A stretch of 64,000 bases of DNA from Claveliimonas ammoniilytica. Its GTDB lineage: Bacteria > Bacillota > Clostridia > Lachnospirales > Lachnospiraceae. Shown piece by piece: positions 25,053-34,494 of this stretch. The stretch covers positions 207,751 to 271,750 of the forward strand of contig NZ_JAOQJV010000002.1 of NCBI RefSeq assembly GCF_025567415.1, in the 5' to 3' direction. Position 1 is the first letter of the stretch. Each line of letters begins with the position of its first letter. Made by a program: the position numbers and the translations under genes. Under the pieces are notes generated by a model. That model saw nothing but the letters and a program-made list of their open reading frames with translations. It was not told where the DNA came from and searched no databases.

Positions 25053-25421
25053 ATGGCTCGTATTGCAGGTGTAGACTTACCAAGAGACAAACGTGTTGAG
25101 ATCGGATTGACTTATATCTACGGAATCGGTAGAACAAGTGCAACTCGTATTTTGACAGAAGCAGGAGTTGATCCTGACATTCGCTGCAGAGATCTGACAG
25201 ACGAAGACGTTAAGAAGATCAGTGCAGTAATCGATGAAACTCAGGTTGTAGAAGGTGATCTTCGTAGAGAGATCGCTCTGAACATCAAGAGATTACAGGA
25301 GATCGGATGCTACAGAGGTATCCGTCACAGAAAAGGACTTCCGGTTCGTGGTCAGAAGACAAAGACCAATGCAAGAACAAGAAAAGGTCCTAAGAGAACA
25401 GTAGCTAATAAGAAAAAATAA
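25053..25421 (+). CDS. rpsM: ribosomal protein S13
   Basis: 122 residues. The ATG at 25053 has TGGAGGA upstream and gives the canonical MARIAGVDLPRDKRVEIGL; a frame open upstream to 24918 is leader sequence. S13 contacts tRNAs from the 30S head. GIGRTSATRIL and RGLPVRGQ-type motif (RKGLPVRGQKTKTNARTRKG) are typical. Confidence 0.98.
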   Translation: MARIAGVDLPRDKRVEIGLTYIYGIGRTSATRILTEAGVDPDIRCRDLTDEDVKKISAVIDETQVVEGDLRREIALNIKRLQEIGCYRGIRHRKGLPVRGQKTKTNARTRKGPKRTVANKKK

Positions 25422-25449
25422 GTTAAGGAAAGTGTAGGTTAGTTTTATT

Positions 25450-25845
25450 ATGGCAAAGAAAGTTACAAAAAAAGTGACAAAAAAACGTGTCAAGAAAAAC
25501 GTTGAACACGGACAGGCACATATCCAGTCATCTTTCAACAACACAATTGTTACATTAACAGATGCACAGGGTAATGCTCTTTCATGGGCAAGTGCTGGTG
25601 GTCTTGGATTTAAAGGTTCAAGGAAATCTACTCCATATGCAGCACAGATGGCAGCTGAGACAGCAGCTAAGGCAGCATTAATTCATGGTTTGAAGACAGT
25701 AGACGTATTTGTAAAGGGACCTGGTTCAGGAAGAGAAGCAGCAATCAGAGCACTTCAGGCATGCGGAATTGATGTAACAAGCATCAGAGACGTAACACCG
25801 GTACCGCACAACGGATGCCGTCCGCCGAAGCGCAGAAGAGTCTAG
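25450..25845 (+). CDS. rpsK: ribosomal protein S11
   Basis: 131 residues. S11 forms the 30S platform. HGQAHIQSSFNNTIVTLTD, GRKSTPYAAQ-type motif (SRKSTPYAAQMAAE) and DVTPVPHNGCRPPKRRRV C terminus are canonical. Weak ribosome site (AAGGAAAG), 28 nt after rpsM; 53 nt to rpsD. Confidence 0.98.
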   Translation: MAKKVTKKVTKKRVKKNVEHGQAHIQSSFNNTIVTLTDAQGNALSWASAGGLGFKGSRKSTPYAAQMAAETAAKAALIHGLKTVDVFVKGPGSGREAAIRALQACGIDVTSIRDVTPVPHNGCRPPKRRRV

Positions 25846-25898
25846 TCGAAACATTGATAACCATAAATTGGCGAAATAATTAGGAGGATATATAGAAC

Positions 25899-26492
25899 AT
25901 GGCAGTAAATAGAGTTCCGGTTCTTAAGAGATGCCGTTCCCTCGGAATGGATCCGGTATATTTGGGAATTGATAAAAAGTCTAACAGACAGTTAAAGAGA
26001 TCTAATAGAAAAATGAGCGAGTACGGTCTTCAGCTGCGTGAGAAACAGAAAGCTAAGTTCATCTACGGCGTACTTGAGAAACCTTTCAGAAACTATTTCG
26101 AGAAAGCTCAGCGTCAGCCGGGTATGACAGGTCCTAACCTGATGATCCTGCTTGAGAGCAGACTTGATAACGTAGTATTCCGTATGGGTCTTGCTAGAAC
26201 ACGTCGTGAGGCTCGTCAGATCGTTGACCACAAGCATGTTACAGTGAATGGTAAGCAGGTAAACATCCCATCTTACCTTGTAAAAGCCGGTGATGTGATC
26301 GAAATCAAAGAGAAATGCAAAGGATCTCAGAGATACAAAGATATCCTTGAGGTAACAGCAGGACGTCTCGTTCCAGGATGGATTGAAGCAGATCAGGAGA
26401 ACCTGAAAGCTACAGTTAAGGAACTTCCTACTCGTGATGAGATTGATGTTCCGGTTGACGAGATGCTGATCGTCGAGTTGTATTCTAAATAA
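25899..26492 (+). CDS. rpsD: ribosomal protein S4
   Basis: 197 residues. S4 nucleates 30S assembly and guards fidelity. An S4 RNA-binding domain is at ESRLDNVVFRMGLARTRREARQIV and onward. The N-terminal zinc cysteines of some S4 proteins are absent: it begins AVNRVPVLKRCRSLGMDP. Location inside the alpha operon, between rpsK and rpoA, is the Clostridia and proteobacterial arrangement rather than that of Bacillus. Confidence 0.97.
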   Translation: MAVNRVPVLKRCRSLGMDPVYLGIDKKSNRQLKRSNRKMSEYGLQLREKQKAKFIYGVLEKPFRNYFEKAQRQPGMTGPNLMILLESRLDNVVFRMGLARTRREARQIVDHKHVTVNGKQVNIPSYLVKAGDVIEIKEKCKGSQRYKDILEVTAGRLVPGWIEADQENLKATVKELPTRDEIDVPVDEMLIVELYSK

Positions 26493-26531
26493 TAAGATTT
26501 AGGTATTCATCCCACAAGGAGGGACTATATA

Positions 26532-27491
26532 GTGTTTGATTTTAATAAACCAAATATCGAGATAACCGAGATTTCAGATGACAAGAGATATGGAAGATTT
26601 GTTGTAGAGCCTTTGGAAAGAGGATATGGTACAACACTTGGAAATTCTCTCAGAAGGATCATGCTTTCTTCACTTCCTGGTGCTGCAATCAGCCAGATTA
26701 AGATTGATGGAGTACTGCATGAGTTCAGTTCCATCCCGGGTGTAAAAGAAGATGTTACAGAGATCGTTATGAACCTGAAATCACTGGCGATCAAGAACAC
26801 ATCAGAAACTGACGAACCAAAGACTGCTTACATTGAGTTCGAAGGTGAAGGTGTGGTAACAGGCGCAGATATCCAGGTGGATTCAGACATTGAGATCATG
26901 AATCCTGAGACTGTTATTGCTACATTGAATGGTGGAGCTGACAGCAAGCTGTATATGGAACTTACCATTACAAAGGGTCGTGGATATGTGAGTGCAGATA
27001 AGAATAAGACAGAGGACCTGCCAATCGCAGTGATTCCGATTGATTCTATCTATACACCGGTAGAGCGCGTTAACCTTACTGTGGAGAATACACGTGTTGG
27101 TCAGATTACAGACTTTGACAAACTGACATTAGATGTTTGGACAAACGGAACTCTGCTTCCGGATGAGGCTGTAAGTTTGGCAGCAAAGGTATTAAGTGAG
27201 CATCTGAAACTGTTTGTAGACCTGTCTGAGGTAGCTCAGTCTGCAGAAGTAATGATCGAAAAAGAAGACGATGAGAAGGAAAAAGTGCTTGAGATGAGCA
27301 TTGATGAACTTGAGTTGTCTGTTCGTTCTTACAACTGCCTGAAGAGAGCGGGAATCAATACAGTAGAGGAACTTACAAACAGAACACCAGAAGACATGAT
27401 GAAGGTACGTAACCTTGGTCGCAAGTCTCTGGAAGAAGTATTAGCAAAGTTAAAAGAGTTGGGTCTCGAACTCAGCCAGGGAGAGGAATAG
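26532..27491 (+). CDS. rpoA: RNA polymerase alpha subunit
   Basis: 319 residues, GTG start after AAGGAGGG. The N-terminal assembly domain has RYGRFVVEPLERGYGTTLGN, LRRIMLSSLPG; the C-terminal domain (about 250-315) has LSVRSYNCLKRAGINTVEEL, the helix-hairpin-helix that binds UP elements and activators. 119 nt to rplQ. Confidence 0.98.
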   Translation: MFDFNKPNIEITEISDDKRYGRFVVEPLERGYGTTLGNSLRRIMLSSLPGAAISQIKIDGVLHEFSSIPGVKEDVTEIVMNLKSLAIKNTSETDEPKTAYIEFEGEGVVTGADIQVDSDIEIMNPETVIATLNGGADSKLYMELTITKGRGYVSADKNKTEDLPIAVIPIDSIYTPVERVNLTVENTRVGQITDFDKLTLDVWTNGTLLPDEAVSLAAKVLSEHLKLFVDLSEVAQSAEVMIEKEDDEKEKVLEMSIDELELSVRSYNCLKRAGINTVEELTNRTPEDMMKVRNLGRKSLEEVLAKLKELGLELSQGEE

Positions 27492-27610
27492 AATTCCGCC
27501 CTTACGTAAATATAAACCAAGGTATCAGTAAGACCAAAGAGCGTGATATCGCATTTGGCTAGTAAGCCCGATGAATGCATAACCAAGTGTCAAAATGGAG
27601 GAAATAAGAG

Positions 27611-28147
27611 ATGGCAAAGTATAGAAAGCTCGGCAGAACATCAAGCCAGAGAAAAGCATTAATCAGAAACCAGGTAACAGCACTTCTGAACAACGGTAAG
27701 ATCGTTACAACAGAAGCGAAAGCAAAAGAGATCCGCAAAGTTGCTGAAGGTCTGATCGCTATGGCTGTTAGAGAAAAAGACAATTACGAAGAAGTAACTG
27801 TTAAGGCTAAAGTTGCTCGTAAAGACAAAGATGGTAAGAGAGTTAAAGAAGTTGTAGACGGTAAGAAAGTAACTGTATACGACGAAGTTGAGAAGACAAT
27901 CAAGAAAGATATGCCTTCAAGACTGCATGCCAGAAGAGAAATGCTTAAAGTTCTCTACCCTGTAACAGAAGTTCCTGCACAGGGAGCTGGAAGAAAGAAA
28001 AATACTAAGGAAGTTGATCTCGTAGCTAAGCTGTTTGACGAGATTGCACCTAAGTATGAGAATCGTAACGGTGGTTACACAAGAATCGTTAAGATTGGTC
28101 TCCGTAAAGGTGACGCAGCTATGGAAGTTCTTCTTGAGCTTGTATAA
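27611..28147 (+). CDS. rplQ: ribosomal protein L17 with a central insertion
   Basis: 178 residues against the usual 113-130. The N-terminal L17 core (KLGRTSSQRKALIRNQVTAL, IVTTEAKAKEIRKVAEGLI) and the C terminus (NGGYTRIVKIGLRKGDAAMEVLLELV) are normal. Between them lies a lysine-rich insertion (about residues 68-125: KVARKDKDGKRVKEVVDGKK... and PAQGAGRKKN). Last gene of the operon; a terminator follows. Confidence 0.96.
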   Translation: MAKYRKLGRTSSQRKALIRNQVTALLNNGKIVTTEAKAKEIRKVAEGLIAMAVREKDNYEEVTVKAKVARKDKDGKRVKEVVDGKKVTVYDEVEKTIKKDMPSRLHARREMLKVLYPVTEVPAQGAGRKKNTKEVDLVAKLFDEIAPKYENRNGGYTRIVKIGLRKGDAAMEVLLELV

Positions 28148-28174
28148 TAACGATATAGAACAGAAAGCATATAG

Positions 28175-28205
28175 ACGCACTCTGAGAAATCAGGGTGCGT
28201 TTTCT
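28175..28205 (+). terminator. terminator of the ribosomal superoperon
   Basis: ACGCACTCTGA (28175-28185), GAAA loop, TCAGGGTGCGT (28190-28200): 11 bp with one T-G pair, then TTTTCTTT. Confidence 0.9.
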
Positions 28206-28399
28206 TTGTGTATTGTGCTTAAATATCAGATAAAAAGGTATTCTGCAGGGTTAGGAAAATAGCTTATGAATGTTATAAATATAACAAAAAATTATCTGTA
28301 TTAGAAATAGTAAGTGATTTAATTGTACACACAATAATGATGAGTTATCAAATAAGTTTTTGCTATATAAAAATACTATAGTATTTCTCTCCATGCATT

Positions 28400-28457
28400 T
28401 TGTGAAAAACTCACAATGAAATCTTGAAATGTTATAAATGTTTGAATATATTCACAA
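28400..28457. promoter_or_regulatory. two candidate Rex operators upstream of adhE
   Basis: TTGTGAAAAACTCACAA (28400-28416) and GTTTGAATATATTCACAA (28440-28457). The second matches the symmetric Rex palindrome TTGTGAAT/ATTCACAA except at two positions; the first has perfect half-sites but a spacer one base short. Rex, the NADH sensor, controls adhE in clostridia. The remainder of the 28206-28483 gap is AT-rich with nothing else visible. Confidence 0.55.
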
Positions 28458-28483
28458 ATTCGTTAAAAATATATCACTTTTAA

Positions 28484-28512
28484 TTGACAATTAATTAACG
28501 GAGGGATATACT
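28484..28512 (+). promoter_or_regulatory. promoter of adhE
   Basis: Perfect TTGACA (28484-28489), 17-bp spacer, TATACT (28507-28512). Leader of about 42 nt to the ATG. Confidence 0.8.
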
Positions 28513-28560
28513 TGGAGACAGTTAAAGCAAGACGATTTCTACACAAGGGAGGATATAGTT

Positions 28561-31182
28561 ATGGCAAAAGAAGTAAAACAGGCAGTGGCAGAACCAGAGG
28601 TAAATACCGCTGAATGGTTGGAGCAGAAGATGGCCAAGATGAAAGAGGCCCAGAAGATATTTGCTACATACACACAGGAGCAGGTAGATAAGATTTTTTT
28701 CGAGGCGGCTATGGCAGCTAATAAGGCACGTATTCCACTGGCAAAGATGGCAGCCAAAGAGACAGGAATGGGAATCGTAGAAGATAAGGTTATCAAGAAT
28801 CATTACGCAGCAGAATATACATACAATCAGTATAAGAGAACCAAAACCTGTGGTGTGATTGAAGAAGATAACTCATACGGAATTAAGAAGATTGCAGAGC
28901 CGGTTGGTCTGGTTGGAGCTATTATTCCTACAACAAACCCGACATCAACAGCAATTTTTAAAACACTTATTGCATTAAAAACAAGAAATGCGATTATCAT
29001 CAGTCCACATCCACGTGCTAAGAAATCTACGAGAGCAGCCGCAATGCTGGTATATGAAGCAGCTGTTAAGGCAGGAGCACCGGAAGGCATTGTAGAATGT
29101 CTGGAAGAACCTACGGTTGAGATGTCTGGGCTGATCATGGCTAACGCAGATGTAATTCTTGCAACAGGAGGTCCTGGAATGGTAAAGGCAGCTTACTCTT
29201 CAGGAAAACCGGCCATCGGTGTTGGACCTGGTAATACACCTGTTATCATGGACTCAAGCTGTGATATTCAGACAGCAGTGTACTCAGTTATCCATTCTAA
29301 GACATTTGACAATGGCATGATCTGTGCATCTGAACAGTCTGTTACAGCACTGGCTGACATTTATGATGATGTGAAGAAAGAATTCATTAAGAGAGGATGC
29401 CATGTACTGAACAAGAAAGAACTGGATATGGTTCGTGAGATTATCCTGACACCTGCAGGAAGCGTTAATCCTAAGATCGTAGGACAGCCTGCGGCAGAGA
29501 TCGCTAAGCTGGCTGGATTTGAAGTTCCGGAAGATACGAAGATCCTGATCGGTGAAGTAACTTCTGTTAACGTAGAAGAGCCATTCGCACATGAGAAATT
29601 ATCTCCTGTACTTGCTCTTTATAAAGCAAAAGATTTTGAAACCGCGCTTCAGATGGCAGAACAGCTTGTTGCTGATGGTGGATACGGACATACATCTTCC
29701 CTTTATATAAATGTAAGTGAAAAAGAAAAAATGGCAGAACATGCAGATCGCATGAAGACCTGTCGTATTTTGGTAAATACACCTTCTTCACAGGGTGGTA
29801 TCGGTGACCTTTACAACTTTGGATTAGCTCCATCTCTGACTCTGGGCTGTGGTTCTTACGGCGGTAACTCTGTATCAGAGAACGTAGGAGTAAAACATCT
29901 GTTAAATGTTAAGACGGTTGCTGAAAGGAGAGAGAATATGCTGTGGTTCAGAACACCTCAGAAAGTATACTTTAAGAAAGGATGCCTGCCGGTTGCGCTG
30001 GATGAGCTGAAGAATTACTATAACAAGACGAAGGCATTTATCGTAACTGACGGATTCCTGTTCAGCAGCGGAATGACATCTCCGATCACAGATAAGCTTG
30101 ATAAAATGGGTATCCAGCACGCATGCTTCTATGAGGTAGCACCAGACCCGACATTGCAGATCGCAAGAAAAGGTCTGGATCAGCTGAAAGCATTTGGACC
30201 AGATGTGATCATTGCACTTGGTGGTGGTTCAGCAATGGATGCAGCGAAGATCATGTGGCTGATGTACGAGCATCCGGAGTGCAACTTTGAAGATCTGGCT
30301 ATGGACTTCATGGATATCCGTAAGAGAGTATACACATTCCCGAAGATGGGCGAGAAAGCTATGTTGGTAGCAATTCCTACTTCATCAGGTACAGGTTCTG
30401 AGGTTACACCGTTTGCAATCATCACAGATGCAGACACAGGTACAAAATGGCCGATCGCTGACTACGAGCTTCTGCCGAACATGGCAATCGTAGATACAGA
30501 CTTCATGATGACTCAGCCGAAGGGACTGACCAGTGCGTCAGGTATCGATGCCCTGACACATGCTCTGGAAGCATATGTATCTATCATGGCTACTGATTAT
30601 ACAGATGGTCTGGCTCTCAAAGCTGGTAAGAACATCTTCACATATTTGCCAGATGCATATGAGAAGGGCGCTGCTGATCCGATCGCAAGAGAAGGAATGG
30701 CTAATGCATCTACAATGGCTGGTATGGCATTTGCCAATGCATTCCTGGGAGTATGCCACTCTATGGCACACAAGCTTGGTGCATATCACCACCTGCCACA
30801 CGGTATTGCTAATGCATTGCTGATTGAACATGTAATGCGCTTTAATGCAGATCCGGCACCGGCTAAGATGGGAACATTCTCTCAGTATCCATATCCGAAG
30901 GCTAAAGAGAGATATGCTGAATTTGGAAGATTCTGCGGAGTAACAGGAAAGAATGATGATGAAGTATTTGAGAACTTCATCAAAGCAATCGCAGACTTGA
31001 AGGCAAAAGTTGGAATCAAGAGAACAATTAAAGATTACGGTGTTAAGGAAGAAGATTTCCTCGCTACATTGGATGAAATGGTAGAGAATGCATTCAATGA
31101 CCAGTGTACAGGTGCTAACCCAAGATATCCTCTGTTTAAAGAGATTAAAGCAATGTACCTGAAAGCATACTACGAAGGTTAA
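28561..31182 (+). CDS. adhE: bifunctional acetaldehyde-CoA/alcohol dehydrogenase
   Basis: 873 residues, the fused AdhE of fermentative bacteria: acetyl-CoA to acetaldehyde to ethanol with two NADH. The N-terminal aldehyde dehydrogenase half has VGAIIPTTNPTSTAI and catalytic Cys255 in NGMICASEQS. A linker near residue 450 leads to the iron-dependent alcohol dehydrogenase half, with GGGSAMDAAKIMW for NAD and the metal histidines in GIDALTHALEAYVS and CHSMAHKLGAYHHLPHG. AAGGGAGG precedes the ATG. It competes with proline reduction as a route for reoxidising NADH. AdhE usually forms spirosome filaments. Confidence 0.97.
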   Translation: MAKEVKQAVAEPEVNTAEWLEQKMAKMKEAQKIFATYTQEQVDKIFFEAAMAANKARIPLAKMAAKETGMGIVEDKVIKNHYAAEYTYNQYKRTKTCGVIEEDNSYGIKKIAEPVGLVGAIIPTTNPTSTAIFKTLIALKTRNAIIISPHPRAKKSTRAAAMLVYEAAVKAGAPEGIVECLEEPTVEMSGLIMANADVILATGGPGMVKAAYSSGKPAIGVGPGNTPVIMDSSCDIQTAVYSVIHSKTFDNGMICASEQSVTALADIYDDVKKEFIKRGCHVLNKKELDMVREIILTPAGSVNPKIVGQPAAEIAKLAGFEVPEDTKILIGEVTSVNVEEPFAHEKLSPVLALYKAKDFETALQMAEQLVADGGYGHTSSLYINVSEKEKMAEHADRMKTCRILVNTPSSQGGIGDLYNFGLAPSLTLGCGSYGGNSVSENVGVKHLLNVKTVAERRENMLWFRTPQKVYFKKGCLPVALDELKNYYNKTKAFIVTDGFLFSSGMTSPITDKLDKMGIQHACFYEVAPDPTLQIARKGLDQLKAFGPDVIIALGGGSAMDAAKIMWLMYEHPECNFEDLAMDFMDIRKRVYTFPKMGEKAMLVAIPTSSGTGSEVTPFAIITDADTGTKWPIADYELLPNMAIVDTDFMMTQPKGLTSASGIDALTHALEAYVSIMATDYTDGLALKAGKNIFTYLPDAYEKGAADPIAREGMANASTMAGMAFANAFLGVCHSMAHKLGAYHHLPHGIANALLIEHVMRFNADPAPAKMGTFSQYPYPKAKERYAEFGRFCGVTGKNDDEVFENFIKAIADLKAKVGIKRTIKDYGVKEEDFLATLDEMVENAFNDQCTGANPRYPLFKEIKAMYLKAYYEG

Positions 31183-31207
31183 TCAATTTACAGCATCATA
31201 ACAAAAT

Positions 31208-31280
31208 AAAGCAATAGATTCACGCATTGTATATTTATTAAGATATTTATACGGATGCGTGGATTTATTGCTTTCTTCGT
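31208..31280 (+). terminator. terminator after adhE
   Basis: AAAGCAATA plus ATTCACGCAT and TGTATA on the left arm pair with TATAC, ATGCGTGGAT and TATTGCTTT (31266-31274) on the right. A long, nearly continuous stem followed by a T-rich run. Confidence 0.75.
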
Positions 31281-31336
31281 GTTTTTTTGGTATAGTGGAA
31301 ATGTTAAATAAAAATATTATGGCAAAGGAGCCAGTT

Positions 31337-31927
31337 ATGAAGAAATACGAAGAAGAACATTATCTGTATAATAATATTAAGGAGCAGATTTATCCGTGGG
31401 TGTCAAGCACATTATCACTGCCTGAGACATTGAATGGTAAGAATATATCCGAGAAAGATACACCATTAATTGAATTTGTAGGTGCTTTGAAGATCCTGTT
31501 TGTCATAAAGAGAGGCGAAGAAACATATGAAGTCATTAAAGATAATATGCTTCCGCCGGAATGTGATATACCGGCATTATATCATCAGGCATGCGAGAAT
31601 TTGGTGCGGGACGTGGAATTTGTAATCGGTAATACCATGTATGGAGCATTTTCAATTCTGGCAGATGGTAAGCATGAGGCAAGTTCCCTGTGCTTCCAGC
31701 ATATCTGGAATGTATGCGCGGAGAAATTGCAGGACGATCTGCTGATTATGGCACCACGTACAGATACGGTGTTGTTTGCACCGCTGTCTCAGCCAAAAGC
31801 AATAGAAACGATGAAAACACATGCGGAACAGGCATATACAATGGGGACGAACAAAATCAATACAGATATGTATTTATTTACGCGAGACGGGAAGGAATTA
31901 TTGACTTATGATGAAACGAAACATTAA
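31337..31927 (+). CDS. DUF1444-like protein
   Basis: 196 residues from the ATG at 31337, which has AAAGGAG 6 nt upstream; the frame is open further 5' but only through the adhE terminator. Soluble, with no signal peptide. DLLIMAPRTDTVLFAPLSQP resembles the C-terminal motif of the DUF1444/YtpQ family, whose function is unknown. The end overlaps the next gene by 20 nt, so the two are coupled. Confidence 0.65.
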   Translation: MKKYEEEHYLYNNIKEQIYPWVSSTLSLPETLNGKNISEKDTPLIEFVGALKILFVIKRGEETYEVIKDNMLPPECDIPALYHQACENLVRDVEFVIGNTMYGAFSILADGKHEASSLCFQHIWNVCAEKLQDDLLIMAPRTDTVLFAPLSQPKAIETMKTHAEQAYTMGTNKINTDMYLFTRDGKELLTYDETKH

Positions 31928-32744
31928 GATGATCGGTTTTGACCTGGATGGAACGCTGTTAAACAGTAATAAGGAGATCAGTGATTATACACGGGACGTC
32001 ATGAGGGAAGCTGTTGAGCAGGGCGTGATCATTCTTCCGGCGACGGGAAGACCGCTGACCGGTATACCAAAGCCAGTTATGGCACTTCCTGGCATCCGAT
32101 ATGCAGTCACAGCTAACGGTGCCAGAGTAGTAGACGTGCAGGAGGATAAAGTTCTGCATGAAGCATTGCTTCCATATGAAAAAGGTAAGGAATTGCTGGA
32201 GATCTTTGCAAAATACGATACATACAGGGAAGTGTATTATGAGGGATTCGGTTATGCAACTGCGGATATGGTAGAGCGTATTGAGGAATATATGCCGATT
32301 AAGCCGATGATTGAATATATGCGTACTACCAGACGCCGGGTGCCGGATGTGGAAGCTATGTTCCATGAGAAAAAGATGGCAGTGGATAAGCTGCAGGCAC
32401 TGTTTCGCGATACAGAAACAAGAGATCTGGCAATGAAAGAAGTAAAAGAGAAGGTTCAGGGAGCGGCCGTTACCAGTGCGTTAGGCAATAATATTGAAGC
32501 GAACGGGGAAGATGCACAGAAGGGTATCGCGCTTTTGAAGCTGGGAGAGATCCTTGGTATTAAGAAGGATGAGATCATGGCATTTGGTGATGGTTCTAAT
32601 GATATGGATATGATTCGCAGAGTCGGTTTTGGTGTGGCTATGGAGAATGGTATTGATGAGATCAAAGAAGCAGCAGACTATATCACTGTGACCAATGATG
32701 AGCATGGCGTTGCAAAAGCAATTGAAAAATTTGTATTGAGGTAG
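31908..32744 (+). CDS. Cof-type HAD-IIB phosphatase
   Basis: 278 residues. HAD motifs in order: MIGFDLDGTLLNS (nucleophile Asp), LPATGRP (motif II), a lysine region before AFGDGSNDMDMI (motif IV). The large cap inserted at about 80-190 marks class IIB Cof proteins, which dephosphorylate sugar phosphates, nucleotides or vitamin phosphates with broad specificity. Starts inside the preceding gene. The exact substrate is not predictable. 32 nt to uppP. Confidence 0.9.
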   Translation: MMKRNIKMIGFDLDGTLLNSNKEISDYTRDVMREAVEQGVIILPATGRPLTGIPKPVMALPGIRYAVTANGARVVDVQEDKVLHEALLPYEKGKELLEIFAKYDTYREVYYEGFGYATADMVERIEEYMPIKPMIEYMRTTRRRVPDVEAMFHEKKMAVDKLQALFRDTETRDLAMKEVKEKVQGAAVTSALGNNIEANGEDAQKGIALLKLGEILGIKKDEIMAFGDGSNDMDMIRRVGFGVAMENGIDEIKEAADYITVTNDEHGVAKAIEKFVLR

Positions 32745-32776
32745 TATCTGGCAGATGTGAATAAAAGGAGGCAGAT

Positions 32777-33604
32777 ATGTTAGATTTTATTAAAGTTGTG
32801 ATCCTGGGTATCGTAGAAGGAATCACCGAATGGCTTCCGGTCAGCAGTACCGGCCATCTGATTCTGGTCGGCAGCGTATTGAAGCCGGGACTCAGTGATG
32901 CGTTTATGGAAATGTTTGACGTAGTGATCCAACTTGGTGCGATCATGGCTGTTGTGGTGCTCTATTTCCACAAATTGAATCCGTTTTCACCAAGAAAATC
33001 CGAACGTCAGAAGATGTTGACCTGGCAGATGTGGATTAAAGTGGCGATCGCGTCAGTTCCGGCAGCGATTGTGGGCTTATTGTTTAATGATTATCTGGAT
33101 GCGATTTTTTATAAACCGGTGCCGGTTGCAATCATGCTGATCGTATATGGTGTGTTGTTTATTATAATAGAAGATAAGCACAGAGGAAAGCAGCCAAAGG
33201 TTACCAGGATTTCACAGCTTACACTGAAGATGCTGTTGTGGATCGGTGTGTTCCAGATGCTTGCATTGATTCCGGGAACTTCAAGATCCGGTGCGACAAT
33301 CGTAGGAGCGCTGCTGATCGGAGTATCCAGAGAGACAGCGGCGGAATTTACATTTTTCCTTGCGATTCCGGTTATGTTCGGAGCAAGCCTTCTGAAGCTG
33401 TTGAAATTTGGATTTGCATTTTCAGCGGCAGAGTTCGGTTTCCTGATGCTTGGATGTATTGTATCATTTGGGGTATCTATATTTGCTATCAAGTTTCTGA
33501 TGGGATATATTAAACAGCATGATTTTAAGGTATTTGGATATTATCGTATTGCGCTTGGAGTATTGATTCTGATCGTGTCGATCTTCCAGGTGATCATGGG
33601 ATAA
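32777..33604 (+). CDS. uppP: undecaprenyl-diphosphatase
   Basis: 275 residues, about eight membrane helices. Recycles undecaprenyl pyrophosphate, the peptidoglycan lipid carrier; extra copies give bacitracin tolerance. The two family signatures are EGITEWLPVSSTGHLIL (residues 14-30) and PGTSRSGATIVGALLIG (about 172-190). AAAAGGAGG precedes the ATG. Confidence 0.96.
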   Translation: MLDFIKVVILGIVEGITEWLPVSSTGHLILVGSVLKPGLSDAFMEMFDVVIQLGAIMAVVVLYFHKLNPFSPRKSERQKMLTWQMWIKVAIASVPAAIVGLLFNDYLDAIFYKPVPVAIMLIVYGVLFIIIEDKHRGKQPKVTRISQLTLKMLLWIGVFQMLALIPGTSRSGATIVGALLIGVSRETAAEFTFFLAIPVMFGASLLKLLKFGFAFSAAEFGFLMLGCIVSFGVSIFAIKFLMGYIKQHDFKVFGYYRIALGVLILIVSIFQVIMG

Positions 33605-33620
33605 TATAAAAGAAGAGATT

Positions 33621-33673
33621 AAGGGGCATTTTTGTACGAAATAAATTAGTTTTGCATAAAAATACCCCTTTAA
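33621..33673 (+). terminator. terminator after uppP
   Basis: AAGGGGCATTTTT (33621-33633) pairs with AAAAATACCCCTT (about 33658-33670), one mismatch, large loop. Confidence 0.65.
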
Positions 33674-33689
33674 ATGTATAAAAATACAG

Positions 33690-33717
33690 TTGCAATTTGG
33701 CGTGAACGTGCTAAAAT
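33690..33717 (+). promoter_or_regulatory. promoter of the amino-acid ABC transporter operon
   Basis: TTGCAA (33690-33695), 16-bp spacer, TAAAAT (33712-33717), about 75 nt before the permease start. Confidence 0.6.
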
Positions 33718-33791
33718 ATAACGCATAGCGTGGAATAAGCAGGAATAAAAATTGCATAATCATAAGGTTATGAAGAGAGAGGCGGTTATTT

Positions 33792-34481
33792 ATGAATAGT
33801 TGGACGGCGGATATGGCAGATACATTTGCGCGCTGCTTTATCAGAGAAGATAGGTATAAACTTCTGATCAGTGGTATTGGTGTGACGATTAAAGTGTCAA
33901 TCGTAGCGGTTATCCTTGGAATTTTGATTGGTTTTCTGATTGCACTCTGTAATTTGTCTAAGAACAAATTCCTCAGAGCGATCGGTAAGATATATACAGA
34001 TATTATTCGAGGCACACCTTCAGTTACACAGCTGATGATCATTTACTTTGTAATTTTTGCGACCGTTGATATTGAAAAATGGATTATTGCAGCGATTGCA
34101 TTTGGTATTAACTCGGGTGCGTATGTGTCGGAAATCATCCGTGCCGGAATCCTTTCTATAGATAAAGGACAGACGGAGGCGGGAAGATCATTGGGATTAA
34201 ATGCTTATCAGACGATGACAAGAATCGTAATCCCGCAGGCATTGAAGAATATTTTCCCGGCACTTTGTAATGAATTTATTGTACTTATCAAAGAGACTGC
34301 AATTGTCGGTTACGTTGGACTGATGGATATTCAGAAAGCAGGAGATTTCATTAAGAGTGCTACGTATGAGGCATTTATGCCGTTGATCGGTACAGCAATC
34401 ATTTACTATGTTCTGATTAAGGTTCTTACATTGATACTTGGCGTATTTGAGAACAAGTTGAGAAAATCAGACATAAGATAA
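33792..34481 (+). CDS. polar amino-acid ABC transporter permease
   Basis: 229 residues, about five membrane helices, His/Glu/Gln/Arg/opine family (HisMQ type). GIGVTIKVSIVAVILGILIG near the start and the EAA loop (QTEAGRSLGLNAYQTMTRIVIPQALKNIFPAL, about residues 125-157) that docks to the ATPase. One permease gene, so it probably acts as a homodimer. Followed by the ATPase after 13 nt and a binding protein. Confidence 0.93.
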   Translation: MNSWTADMADTFARCFIREDRYKLLISGIGVTIKVSIVAVILGILIGFLIALCNLSKNKFLRAIGKIYTDIIRGTPSVTQLMIIYFVIFATVDIEKWIIAAIAFGINSGAYVSEIIRAGILSIDKGQTEAGRSLGLNAYQTMTRIVIPQALKNIFPALCNEFIVLIKETAIVGYVGLMDIQKAGDFIKSATYEAFMPLIGTAIIYYVLIKVLTLILGVFENKLRKSDIR

Positions 34482-34494
34482 GGGGGGCTGTGAG

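Noticed and set aside
28160..28205. Possible small ORF after rplQ
   Set aside because: It is terminator sequence with no ribosome site.
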